14,261 nucleotides of DNA from an uncultured Collinsella sp. (GCA_905208975.1 CAJLRE010000050.1:1-14261); one strand, 5' to 3'; shown: positions 5,932 to 12,382, counted from the stretch's first letter. Program-made: numbers and translations. The notes: generated by a model not told the origin, from the sequence alone.

Positions 5932-7038
5932 ATGCTGCGTATAGCGACCATCGGCACATCCATGATCACCGACGACTTTATCCAGGTCGTCAACGCCAAC
6001 GACCAAGCCGCGTTTGTGGGCACGCTCTCGCGCGATGCCGATCGCGGCGCTGCCTTTACCGCCGAGCATGGCGGCGAGCGAAACTTCACCTCACTTGACG
6101 AGCTCGCGTCCGCCAACGACGTCGATGCCGTCTATATCGGCAGCCCTAACGCACTTCACTACGAGCAGGCCCTTGCCTGCATCGCCGGTGGCAAGCACGT
6201 TATCGTCGAGAAGCCCTTCTGCGCCACCGAGGCGCAAGCGCTCGAGGTCTTCCGCGCTGCCGAGGCAGCAGGCGTCGTGGCCCTCGAGGCCATGCGTCCC
6301 CTCCACGATCCCGCCTTCCACGCCATCGAGGACGCCCTGGGCGAGATCGCCCCCATCCGCCGCGCCTCATTGCGCTTTGGCAAATATTCCTCGCGCTACA
6401 ACGAGATTCTCGCGGGACGCGCCACCAATATCTTCGACTGCAGTATGGCATCGGGTTCCCTCATGGACATTGGCGTCTACACCGTCGAGCCCATGGTCGA
6501 GATTTTCGGCATGCCCTCCGGCCTTACGAGCATGGCTACTCTGCTCGACCCCGCAACGCGACAGCTCACGCACGGCCCCATCGACGGCTGCGGTTCCATC
6601 CTCGCCAGCTACGGCGGTGGCCGTATCTCCGTCGAGCTTGCGCACTCCAAAATAACGAATGACCTGCTGCCCTCGCAGATCGAAGGCGAGCGTGGCACTA
6701 TCCAGATCGACCATCTGTCCACGCCCCGCAACGTCCGCATCGACTATCGCGGCGACGTCGTACGCGGATCGGCAACCGAGGCGCCGCGCGAGCAAGGCGA
6801 CAACGGCCGCGTGCTCGACCTGCCCAAATCGAGCAACACTATGGAATACGAGCTCGCCGACTTTATCACCGCCATCGGCGGCATCGATAACGTTAAGGAA
6901 GAGATTTGGGAGACCCCGGCGGGACGCCACGAGCTTGGCCACTACCGCGATGTCACGCTCGTCTCGCTGCGTATCATGGATGCCGTGCGCCAGCAGGCCG
7001 GCATTACCTTCCCGGCCGATACAGGCAAGCAGGCCTAG
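5932..7038 (+). CDS. Gfo/Idh/MocA family NAD(P)-dependent oxidoreductase
   Basis: The 368-residue protein has an N-terminal Rossmann fold (IATIGTSMI at 4-12), the family signature IVEKPF (91-96, with K94 the usual catalytic lysine) and SPNALHYEQA (71-80). In the C-terminal alpha/beta domain, SLMDIGVY (176-183) corresponds to the family's 'G..D.G.H' helix; Tyr183 replaces the usual His. Members oxidise or reduce sugars, inositols and related compounds, or cleave linkages. The substrate here cannot be predicted, and no sugar transport or catabolic genes are adjacent. GAGGGGG (5921-5927) lies 4 bases before the ATG. The next gene, an acylphosphatase, begins 2 bases after the stop and is probably co-transcribed and translationally coupled. 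Confidence 0.88.
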   Translation: MLRIATIGTSMITDDFIQVVNANDQAAFVGTLSRDADRGAAFTAEHGGERNFTSLDELASANDVDAVYIGSPNALHYEQALACIAGGKHVIVEKPFCATEAQALEVFRAAEAAGVVALEAMRPLHDPAFHAIEDALGEIAPIRRASLRFGKYSSRYNEILAGRATNIFDCSMASGSLMDIGVYTVEPMVEIFGMPSGLTSMATLLDPATRQLTHGPIDGCGSILASYGGGRISVELAHSKITNDLLPSQIEGERGTIQIDHLSTPRNVRIDYRGDVVRGSATEAPREQGDNGRVLDLPKSSNTMEYELADFITAIGGIDNVKEEIWETPAGRHELGHYRDVTLVSLRIMDAVRQQAGITFPADTGKQA

Positions 7039-7040
7039 CG

Positions 7041-7451
7041 ATGGGCTTCTTCGATACGTTCTTCCCCAGCGTCACCGGCGGCAGTCGAGAGCCTCAAAAA
7101 CCATCAAACGTCGAGCTCGAGCTGCGCCGCAGGCTTACTGTGCTCGCAAGCGACGAGGCCACTCAAGACACTCCCCTGCGATATTTCCTACGCTGGGAGG
7201 GGCAAGTCCAAGGCGTTGGTTTTCGCTTTACCAACACCAACCTCGCACAGGCACGCGCACTCACCGGCTGGGTGAGTAACATGGAAGACGGGTCAGTCGA
7301 GATGGAGATACAGGGAGCTCCGGCAAACATCCTGTCTCATCTCGAGGCGCTTCATGCCTCCTACGAGCGCATGGGAACGCGTTTTCGCCTCGTAGACGCC
7401 CAGGCCCGAGCCCCACTTGCCAATGAAGACGGCTTCACGCCTCGTTATTAG
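7041..7451 (+). CDS. Acylphosphatase with N-terminal extension
   Basis: Acylphosphatases hydrolyse acyl phosphates such as carbamoyl phosphate and 1,3-bisphosphoglycerate. The signature is complete: GQVQGVGFRFTNTNLA (54-69) with the phosphate-binding R62, then GWVSNMEDGSVEMEIQG (76-92) with N80, which positions the attacking water. The usual enzyme is about 90 residues; this one has 136, because about 45 residues precede the fold (MGFFDTFFPSVTGG at the start). The ATG follows the oxidoreductase stop by 2 bases and has only a weak ribosome binding site, which points to coupling. The stop codon lies inside the putative operator of the following regulator gene. Confidence 0.88.
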   Translation: MGFFDTFFPSVTGGSREPQKPSNVELELRRRLTVLASDEATQDTPLRYFLRWEGQVQGVGFRFTNTNLAQARALTGWVSNMEDGSVEMEIQGAPANILSHLEALHASYERMGTRFRLVDAQARAPLANEDGFTPRY

Positions 7452-7464
7452 TATTGTGTGCTAA
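7448..7464. promoter_or_regulatory. Imperfect palindrome upstream of the Fur-family gene
   Basis: TTAGTA-TTGTG-TGCTAA is an inverted repeat with 5 of 6 positions matching (TTAGTA against TTAGCA). It overlaps the stop codon of the acylphosphatase and lies where a -35 would be for the -10-like TATCAT at 7471-7476. Fur-family regulators often bind such AT-containing dyads at their own promoter, so self-regulation is possible. The match to a classical PerR or Fur box is poor. Confidence 0.35.
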
Positions 7465-7512
7465 ATACGGTATCATTTACCTACGACCTTTGATAGAAAA
7501 GAGGCGAGGCGC

Positions 7513-7893
7513 ATGGCGGTGCAAAGAAGGAATACCAGGCAGCGAAAGCTGGTTCTTGACGCCGTGCGCCAAAGCTATAACCATCCCACCGCCGACGAAA
7601 TCTACAACGTCGTGCGCGCGCAGGATGACAAAATCAGCCGCGGCACGGTCTACCGCAACCTCAACCTCCTGGCCGATGCCGGGGAGATCCTCTCCATCAA
7701 GACACCGGGCGGCAGCCGCTTCGATCGCACGATCGAGCCGCATGCGCATATCATCTGCACCTCGTGCAGCCGCGTCATCGACGTACCGCTCCCCTTCGAT
7801 GCCCAGCTCGACGCCAGGGCATCCGAACAAATCGGATGGAGCGTCAGCTCGCACTACACCATCTTTGAGGGACTCTGCCCCGACTGCCAGTAG
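7513..7893 (+). CDS. Fur-family regulator, PerR-like
   Basis: This 126-residue cytoplasmic repressor-type protein has a winged helix (HPTADEIYNVV at 24-34, SRGTVYRNLNLLADAG at 42-57) and a dimerisation domain. Structural zinc would be held by two CxxC pairs, C82/C85 and C122/C125. All five ligands of the regulatory site of Bacillus PerR can be aligned: H24, D71 (SRFD), H77 and H79 (PHAHIIC), and D90 (VIDV). An Asp rather than Glu at the last position is typical of peroxide-sensing PerR as opposed to Fur. The protein is shorter than PerR (145), lacking part of the first helix (it begins MAVQRRNTRQRK). GAGGCGAGG lies just before the ATG. The likely role is peroxide/iron-responsive repression; targets are not in the window. 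Fur or Zur function is less likely. Confidence 0.85.
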   Translation: MAVQRRNTRQRKLVLDAVRQSYNHPTADEIYNVVRAQDDKISRGTVYRNLNLLADAGEILSIKTPGGSRFDRTIEPHAHIICTSCSRVIDVPLPFDAQLDARASEQIGWSVSSHYTIFEGLCPDCQ

Positions 7894-7895
7894 CC

Positions 7896-7966
7896 TTTGG
7901 GACATGCCTGCAAATCTACTTGCCCATCCGCTACAGCAAACAGTACATTTCTAGGCATGTCCCAAA
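7896..7966. repeat. 71-bp element with perfect 14-bp terminal inverted repeats
   Basis: TTTGGGACATGCCT (7896-7909) and its exact complement (7953-7966) enclose 43 bases. The element fills the space between the convergent regulator and HAD genes, starting 2 bases after one stop and ending 3 bases before the other. No T-run follows on either strand, so it is not a textbook terminator. It may still act as a bidirectional hairpin terminator or mRNA-end stabiliser, or be a copy of a dispersed palindromic repeat. Confidence 0.7.
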
Positions 7967-7969
7967 TAT

Positions 7970-8767
7970 CTACTCGGCGAGCAGGCGACGCAGTTCTTCT
8001 TCGACCGTGCGCACGTAGCGGACGCGGTCGTTGATGCCACGCATAGAGGGATTGCAGCTCTCCATTAGATAGGGATGGCCCACGACGTTGAGCATGTCGC
8101 GGTCGTTTTCGTTATCTCCAAACGCCATCATTTCGTCAGGCGAGATCCCCAGTGCACGGCCATAATCGGCAAGCGCGGACCCCTTGCCCGAACCGAAACC
8201 GATAAAGTCCGTCCATTCGGTTCCCGACGTCATCACGTCAACACGGTCGCTAAAGAGGCACTCAAAAAGCTCCAGCGCCGCCGGCTGCTCCGCCTCGGGC
8301 GTCTGGAAGGCAATCTTAATGACATCCTCGTCAATGTCTTCGGGACGGTCGACTACCGCCACATCACAATGGACCTCATAACGCAGGTGGTCAACAAACG
8401 CATCGTTGCTGCTCATGGTGTAGAGGTGTCCCTCGCACGAAAGGGTCACGTCGGCATGGGGGTACGCAACCACGGCATTCGCGATATCCATGGCCAGGCC
8501 ACGCTCCATAGAACGCTTGACCACGGCACGCCCCTCGCTCATGACCAGGGCTCCGTTTTCGCATACATAGGCGAGTTCATCGGCCACCGGGGCAAACAGG
8601 TAGCGCAGGCTCGCGTATTGGCGACCGCTCGCCGGCATAAACACGATACCGCGACGATGCAGCTCATCGATAAGCTCAAAGGCCTCGGAACGCGGCTCGC
8701 GCTCCCCCGGATGCAGCAACGTGCCGTCCAAATCGCATGCAATCAGCTTGATTCCCTCAAGACCCAT
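7970..8767 (-). CDS. Cof-type HAD-superfamily phosphatase
   Basis: This 265-residue cytoplasmic hydrolase has all four HAD motifs: motif I DLDGT (D12 nucleophile, D14 acid/base), motif II PASGR (S47), motif III K195 in GSGKGSAL, and motif IV GDNENDRDML (D218, D222). The large cap between motifs II and III (about residues 80-185) marks the Cof/class IIB group, which dephosphorylates sugar phosphates, FMN or PLP-like compounds. The exact substrate cannot be told. GGGGGA lies 5 bases before the ATG, with a second purine-rich AGGAGG 15 bases upstream. The gene follows the slyD-ureE-like pair on the same strand, after an 84-base structured spacer. Confidence 0.88.
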   Translation of the reverse strand: MGLEGIKLIACDLDGTLLHPGEREPRSEAFELIDELHRRGIVFMPASGRQYASLRYLFAPVADELAYVCENGALVMSEGRAVVKRSMERGLAMDIANAVVAYPHADVTLSCEGHLYTMSSNDAFVDHLRYEVHCDVAVVDRPEDIDEDVIKIAFQTPEAEQPAALELFECLFSDRVDVMTSGTEWTDFIGFGSGKGSALADYGRALGISPDEMMAFGDNENDRDMLNVVGHPYLMESCNPSMRGINDRVRYVRTVEEELRRLLAE

Positions 8768-8789
8768 ATGCTTCCCCCAAAGCCTCCTA

Positions 8790-8843
8790 TCAACAGCAAG
8801 ACGGACCTTGATCGGTCACCCCCTCAAAGCCCGTCTTGCGCAT
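8790..8843 (-). CDS. Possible 17-residue leader peptide ending in Cys-Cys, before the HAD gene
   Basis: The frame from ATG (8843) to TGA (8790) reads MRKTGFEGVTDQGPSCC. It starts 8 bases after the stop of the UreE-like gene and ends just before the AGGAGG that precedes the HAD gene. It has no ribosome binding site of its own, so it would need re-initiation after the upstream gene. Tandem Cys codons directly before a stop recall the cysteine-responsive small ORFs of other actinobacteria, but nothing shows that this one is translated, and the HAD gene has no evident link to cysteine. Confidence 0.25.
   Translation of the reverse strand: MRKTGFEGVTDQGPSCC
8796..8839 (-). promoter_or_regulatory. 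Stem-loop in the spacer between the UreE-like and HAD genes
   Basis: GCAAGACGG (8796-8804) and CCGTCTTGC (8831-8839) form a perfect 9-bp stem around 26 bases that contain a small inner stem (GACC/GGTC on the minus strand). No T-run follows. It may be a processing or translational control element, and it could weakly terminate the upstream operon. Confidence 0.4.
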
Positions 8844-8851
8844 ACGCGCGC

Positions 8852-9430
8852 TTAGTCGCGCGTCTTTTTAACGATGGTAAAGTCCGGAGCCATGCTCACG
8901 ACGACCTCCGCCGCACTCGATGCAAAGCGCCGGTCCACATCGAGTTCACGGGTAACCACCGAGAGCCGAACGCCCTCGACACCCCGGAGCATGCGGCCCA
9001 AAACAGGCTGCACCGGCGTATACATGCGCACGGTATGCTCGTCCGAGTCGCCTCGGAAAAGCGGCGCGTGCATATTGCCGATCTCCCAGCACGCATGCGC
9101 AAGCGCAATCGGGTCCATGCGGTCGACTTCGACCAAATATACCTCGGCGCTGCGCAGGCGCACGACAACCGCCACGGGCACCACACCCGAACGGTCAATG
9201 GCGAGCACGTCGCCATCGGCAAGACGACCGCCGTCGACAGTATCCAGCCGAACATCGATCGTGCGCCCCAGCTCCGTCACGCCCGCAAGCGCGCATACAT
9301 CAGCCTGGTCCCAATCGAGCAGTAGCTCGTCAACTTCAAAGACACCGCCCAGCTCCCGGCGAAGCAGGAGTTCATAGGACGGATCGTTGAGATCTCCCAA
9401 GCGCTCCGTAGATACCAGGTCCACGGACAT
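8852..9430 (-). CDS. UreE-like nickel chaperone homologue
   Basis: The 192-residue protein resembles urease accessory protein UreE, the dimeric metallochaperone that hands nickel to the urease activation complex. An N-terminal beta domain carries a 'GRLADGDVLA' segment (68-77), as in UreE. The C-terminal ferredoxin-like domain has HACWEIGNMHAPLF (112-125), matching the conserved 'A..LGNRH.P' helix; H121 corresponds to the nickel-binding histidine of Klebsiella UreE. The 'PVLGRMLRGVEG' stretch (142-153) also fits. The histidine-rich tail of some UreE proteins is absent; the chain ends FTIVKKTRD. It starts 3 bases after the stop of the SlyD-like gene, so the two form an operon. No urease structural genes or other ure genes are present here, so its client may be another nickel protein, or it may have lost the metal role. 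Confidence 0.7.
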   Translation of the reverse strand: MSVDLVSTERLGDLNDPSYELLLRRELGGVFEVDELLLDWDQADVCALAGVTELGRTIDVRLDTVDGGRLADGDVLAIDRSGVVPVAVVVRLRSAEVYLVEVDRMDPIALAHACWEIGNMHAPLFRGDSDEHTVRMYTPVQPVLGRMLRGVEGVRLSVVTRELDVDRRFASSAAEVVVSMAPDFTIVKKTRD

Positions 9431-9433
9431 CAG

Positions 9434-9862
9434 CTAGCCCTCGACCTCGACGAGCTCGATATCAAAGTTGAGGTCCTTGCCGGCCAGCTCGTGGTTGGCG
9501 TCGAGCGTCACGGCCTCGGGCGTTACGTCGATGACCACGGCGGGGACGGGCATACCGCTCGGCGTGGACAGGAAGAGCTTCATGCCCTTCTCGATCTGCT
9601 CGATGTTGGGAACCTGTTCGGCCGGGAAGGTCAGGACCATCTCGGGGTTGTGCTCGCCGTAGGCATCGGCGGCCGGGATGTGCACGGTCTTCTTCTCGCC
9701 CACCTGCATGTCGACAACAGCGGCATCGAAGCCCTTGATCATCTGACCGGCGCCGCAGGTGAACTCCAGCGGCTCGCCGCGATCGTAGGAGCTATCGAAT
9801 TGCGTGCCGTCGTCGAGCGTGCCGCGATAATGAGTCTTGACCTTCTTGCCCTGGTTGGACAT
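9434..9862 (-). CDS. SlyD-like FKBP-type peptidyl-prolyl isomerase
   Basis: The 142-residue protein combines proline isomerisation with chaperone activity. The split FKBP domain is seen as VKTHYRGTLDDGTQFDSS (8-25), the GQMIKGFDAAVVDMQVGEKK block (39-58) and the C-terminal strand LNFDIELVEVEG. Between them, AYGEHNPEMVLTFP (67-80) to about residue 122 is the insert-in-flap domain of SlyD, ended by NHELAGKDL. The histidine-rich nickel-binding tail of E. coli SlyD is missing. An upstream ATG at 9892 is open, but GGAGG 5 bases before the ATG at 9862 decides the start. Known SlyD proteins help nickel insertion into hydrogenase, so the pairing with a UreE homologue three bases downstream suggests a shared metal or folding task. 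Confidence 0.9.
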   Translation of the reverse strand: MSNQGKKVKTHYRGTLDDGTQFDSSYDRGEPLEFTCGAGQMIKGFDAAVVDMQVGEKKTVHIPAADAYGEHNPEMVLTFPAEQVPNIEQIEKGMKLFLSTPSGMPVPAVVIDVTPEAVTLDANHELAGKDLNFDIELVEVEG

Positions 9863-9920
9863 GGAAACCTCCGTGATAAGGGCGGCGCACAACGCGGGCC
9901 GCCATGAACATATGGCGCTA

Positions 9921-9941
9921 ACTATACCCTAGTCATACAAT
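9921..9941. promoter_or_regulatory. Divergent -10-like hexamers between the slyD-like and dipeptidase genes
   Basis: TATAGT on the minus strand (plus 9921-9926) would serve the SlyD-UreE pair, and TACAAT on the plus strand (9936-9941) the dipeptidase. Neither has a good -35 at 16-18 bases. The two lie 9 bases apart, so polymerases would compete. Confidence 0.4.
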
Positions 9942-9982
9942 TCAAAGACAGTTTGCAAAGAAACGCTGCAACCGGAGGAACC

Positions 9983-10996
9983 ATGGCATATCCCGTATTT
10001 GACCTACACTGCGACACCGCCGACCGCATCGGCTGGGCCACGCTCGATCTCGACCTGCGCTTTACCGCCGGCACCGACGGTTATTTCCCCGGCGACGAAA
10101 CGCATCCGCAAGATTTCGACCTCATCGAGGGCAACGCCTGCGCCATCTCGCTCGCAAAGATCGGCAACACGCCGTGGGCACAGTGCTTCGCCACGTTTGT
10201 CCCCGACGAGATTCCCACCGCCCACGCCGCGCGCTTCCAGGCGCAGATCATGGCGCACATGAGCGGCCAGGCCATGCTTAACCACGACCGCATGGTCAAC
10301 GTACGCAGCGCGGCAGACATTCGCCCTGCGCTCAAAGACGGCAAGGTCGCCTGCATCCACACCATCGAAAACGCCACGTTCTTTGCCGAGGACCCCGCGC
10401 TGATCGAGGTACTCAAGAGCCTGGGCGTACTCATGTCATCACTCAGCTGGAACGCGCAGGGGCCGCTCGCGAGCGGCCACGACACCCACGCCGGCCTCAC
10501 CGCCGCCGGCATCGAGGCCCTTACGCAGATGGAGCACGCCGGCATGGTGCTCGACGTCTCCCACCTCAACGATGAGTGCTTTGACGAGGTTGTCGCCCAC
10601 GCCACGCGCCCCTTCGTCGCCAGCCACTCCAACTCCCGTACCGTCTGCAGAGTCAAGCGCAACCTCACCGACGACCAGTTCCGCACCATTCGCGACATGG
10701 GCGGTATCGTCGGCCTCAACTACTGCAGCGAGTTCCTTTCCAACGACGCAACCAAAAAGACCGCCGCAGACGTCACCTTCGACCAGCTAGCGGCACATAT
10801 CGAGCACTGGCTCGACCTGGGCGGCGAGGACGTCATCGCACTCGGTGGCGACTGGGACGGCGCCACTGTGCCCGCCTTCCTCTCCGATGCCAGCAAGATG
10901 CCCGAGTTCCAGAACATGCTCTCCAAGCACTTTGGCAAGACCGTGATGCAAAAGCTCTGCAGCGACAACGCGCTTGCCTTCTTTGAGCGTTATTAA
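9983..10996 (+). CDS. Membrane-dipeptidase-type (M19) zinc dipeptidase
   Basis: The 337-residue metallopeptidase has a TIM-barrel fold and cleaves dipeptides, possibly including D-residue or cysteinyl-glycine substrates. The binuclear zinc ligands are all visible by alignment with renal dipeptidase: H9 and D11 in FDLHCDT, E129 in IHTIEN, H194 in LDVSHL, H215 in ASHSNSR, and D290 in GGDWDG. No signal peptide is present, so it is cytoplasmic, unlike the mammalian enzyme. GGAGG lies 4 bases before the ATG at 9983 and decides it over the open ATG at 9953. It stands alone, followed by a strong hairpin (11014-11047). Confidence 0.92.
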   Translation: MAYPVFDLHCDTADRIGWATLDLDLRFTAGTDGYFPGDETHPQDFDLIEGNACAISLAKIGNTPWAQCFATFVPDEIPTAHAARFQAQIMAHMSGQAMLNHDRMVNVRSAADIRPALKDGKVACIHTIENATFFAEDPALIEVLKSLGVLMSSLSWNAQGPLASGHDTHAGLTAAGIEALTQMEHAGMVLDVSHLNDECFDEVVAHATRPFVASHSNSRTVCRVKRNLTDDQFRTIRDMGGIVGLNYCSEFLSNDATKKTAADVTFDQLAAHIEHWLDLGGEDVIALGGDWDGATVPAFLSDASKMPEFQNMLSKHFGKTVMQKLCSDNALAFFERY

Positions 10997-11011
10997 TTTC
11001 ACATCCCTTGA

Positions 11012-11049
11012 GCGGGCCGGCATGCCGAACGGTCGACATGCCGGCCCGT
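11012..11049 (+). other. GC-rich perfect hairpin between the dipeptidase and metallopeptidase genes
   Basis: GGGCCGGCATG (11014-11024) pairs with CATGCCGGCCC (11037-11047), extended by two more pairs, on a 12-base loop. GTCCCC, not a T-run, follows. It may end dipeptidase transcripts weakly or stabilise their 3' end. It lies 10 bases before the ribosome binding site of the next gene. Confidence 0.6.
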
Positions 11050-11070
11050 CCCCAATCCAAAGGACCGCTT

Positions 11071-11847
11071 TTGACGCAGCAGTTTACGATTTCCGCATCC
11101 CGACCGGATGGGACGCCCATCCCCGTCGTCGTTACCAAAAAGTGCGTCAAGAACTTCAACCTACGCGTCACTTCGAGCGGTGAGGTCCACGCCAGCGCAC
11201 CGCTCGGCGCCACCCGCGAGCGTATCGAAGCGTTTGTGAAGCGCAACAGCGCCTGGATTACCAGCCGACTTGCCCAGCGCGAGCAGCGTCAGGCAACGGC
11301 ACGAGAGCCGCTCGGCCCCTCGTCCATCATTGCACTTTGGGGCAAGCCCATCACGGTACAGGATGCACTCGATCACAACTTTGCATCACCTGCACCGCGG
11401 CCCAAGCAAGCCACCTTCGCAAGTTTTATGGGTACCGACGAGCCAAGTGGATGCGCGCAGGCAAAGCAGCGCACAGCCCTTGACGGCCTAACGCCCAAAG
11501 AACTCCAGACCCGCATCGACCAACTCTATGCATCCGAGGTCACCGCAGCGCTACGCGACATCGTGCACGCGTACGAAATCGCAATGGGCGTCACCGTTTC
11601 CCGCATTTCCGTACGCAGCATGAAAACGCGTTGGGGCTCATGCACGCCCAAATCCGGCGCCATTCGCATCGGGCGCGAGCTCGCCGCCTACCCCGTCGAA
11701 TGCCTCGATATGGTTGTCGCCCACGAGCTCGTCCACTTGCTCGAGCCAAGCCACAATCAGCGATTCCACGCCCTGCTCGACACGTACTGTCCCAACAATA
11801 AAGCTCTGTCGCAGCGGCTCAAGCAGCCACCCATAGAGTCGTATTAG
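11071..11847 (+). CDS. YgjP/DUF45-type zinc metallopeptidase
   Basis: The 258-residue protein has the YgjP-like (M48-related gluzincin-fold) pattern. A beta-rich N-terminal half carries VTKKCVKNFNLRVTSSGEVH (21-40) and a Trp-Gly-Lys turn (90-92). The C-terminal half carries RWGSCTPKSGAIRI (187-200), then the zinc site HELVH (218-222; H218, H222, catalytic E219) and H228 in EPSHNQRFH. The family's function is poorly known. A variable insert fills about 100-140. Start: the frame is open from an ATG at 11008, but that lies before a strong hairpin. TTG at 11071 has AAAGGA (11059-11064) 6 bases upstream and begins where family similarity begins. The stop lies only 6 bases from the stop of convergent folB. 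Confidence 0.85.
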   Translation: MTQQFTISASRPDGTPIPVVVTKKCVKNFNLRVTSSGEVHASAPLGATRERIEAFVKRNSAWITSRLAQREQRQATAREPLGPSSIIALWGKPITVQDALDHNFASPAPRPKQATFASFMGTDEPSGCAQAKQRTALDGLTPKELQTRIDQLYASEVTAALRDIVHAYEIAMGVTVSRISVRSMKTRWGSCTPKSGAIRIGRELAAYPVECLDMVVAHELVHLLEPSHNQRFHALLDTYCPNNKALSQRLKQPPIESY

Positions 11848-11853
11848 AACCGG

Positions 11854-12339
11854 TTAGCGCACGCGCTCGATCTCGACACCGCAGCTTGCCAGGGGCAGGC
11901 CAACAGGAGCCCACGGCTTATCGAGCTTTATGCGCACACCAAGCAGCGAGGGATAACGGCGCAGCAGCATCTGGGCTGTCCCCTCGGCTGCTGCCTCGAT
12001 GAGTTTAAACGTATGCTCGCGCAGATAGCCATCGACATCGTGGCACACCGAGCCATAGTCAATCGAGGCGTCCAGATTATCGTGCTCCCCCGCCGCGCGC
12101 AGGTCGGCATAGAGCACCAGAGAAACGATGAACTTCTGACCCAGCGCGTTCTCCTCGGGATATACGCCATGGTTGGCAAAAACCTCAAGGCCGTCAATGA
12201 CAATACGGTCGGCATGGCGCAGATCGTCATAGCTCACGTGGGGTACCGCCGTCGCGGTAGAAATTTCATCCCTACCACGACGGGCGAGCTCAGCACACTC
12301 AGTCTTGGTTGCACTCTCGGGCAGCTTCTTGTTACTCAT
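11854..12339 (-). CDS. folB: Dihydroneopterin aldolase with N-terminal extension
   Basis: FolB cleaves 7,8-dihydroneopterin to 6-hydroxymethyl-7,8-dihydropterin and glycolaldehyde in folate synthesis. The 120-residue catalytic domain begins at about residue 44 (DRIVIDGLEVFANHGVYPEE). E62/E63 in HGVYPEEN include the pterin-binding or catalytic Glu position, FKLIEAAAEGTAQMLL (110-125) holds the second conserved Glu, and the catalytic lysine is in IKLDKPWAP. The protein has 161 residues against about 120 in the family, because of a polar extension of about 43 residues starting MSNKKLPESATKTE. GGAG lies 9 bases before the ATG at 12339, and no better internal start has a binding site. It is the last gene of folE-HD-folB, 43 bases after the HD gene. 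No terminator is seen before the convergent metallopeptidase gene. Confidence 0.9.
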   Translation of the reverse strand: MSNKKLPESATKTECAELARRGRDEISTATAVPHVSYDDLRHADRIVIDGLEVFANHGVYPEENALGQKFIVSLVLYADLRAAGEHDNLDASIDYGSVCHDVDGYLREHTFKLIEAAAEGTAQMLLRRYPSLLGVRIKLDKPWAPVGLPLASCGVEIERVR

Positions 12340-12382
12340 CGCGATCGTCTCCTTCGTTTAGAACCCCGACCGCGCAAACTAA

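Noticed and set aside
8075..9325. Long plus-strand open frame (416 codons)
   Set aside because: It lies antisense to the HAD and UreE-like genes, which have clear motifs; its product is of low-complexity, shadow-like composition. Long antisense frames are expected in GC-rich DNA.
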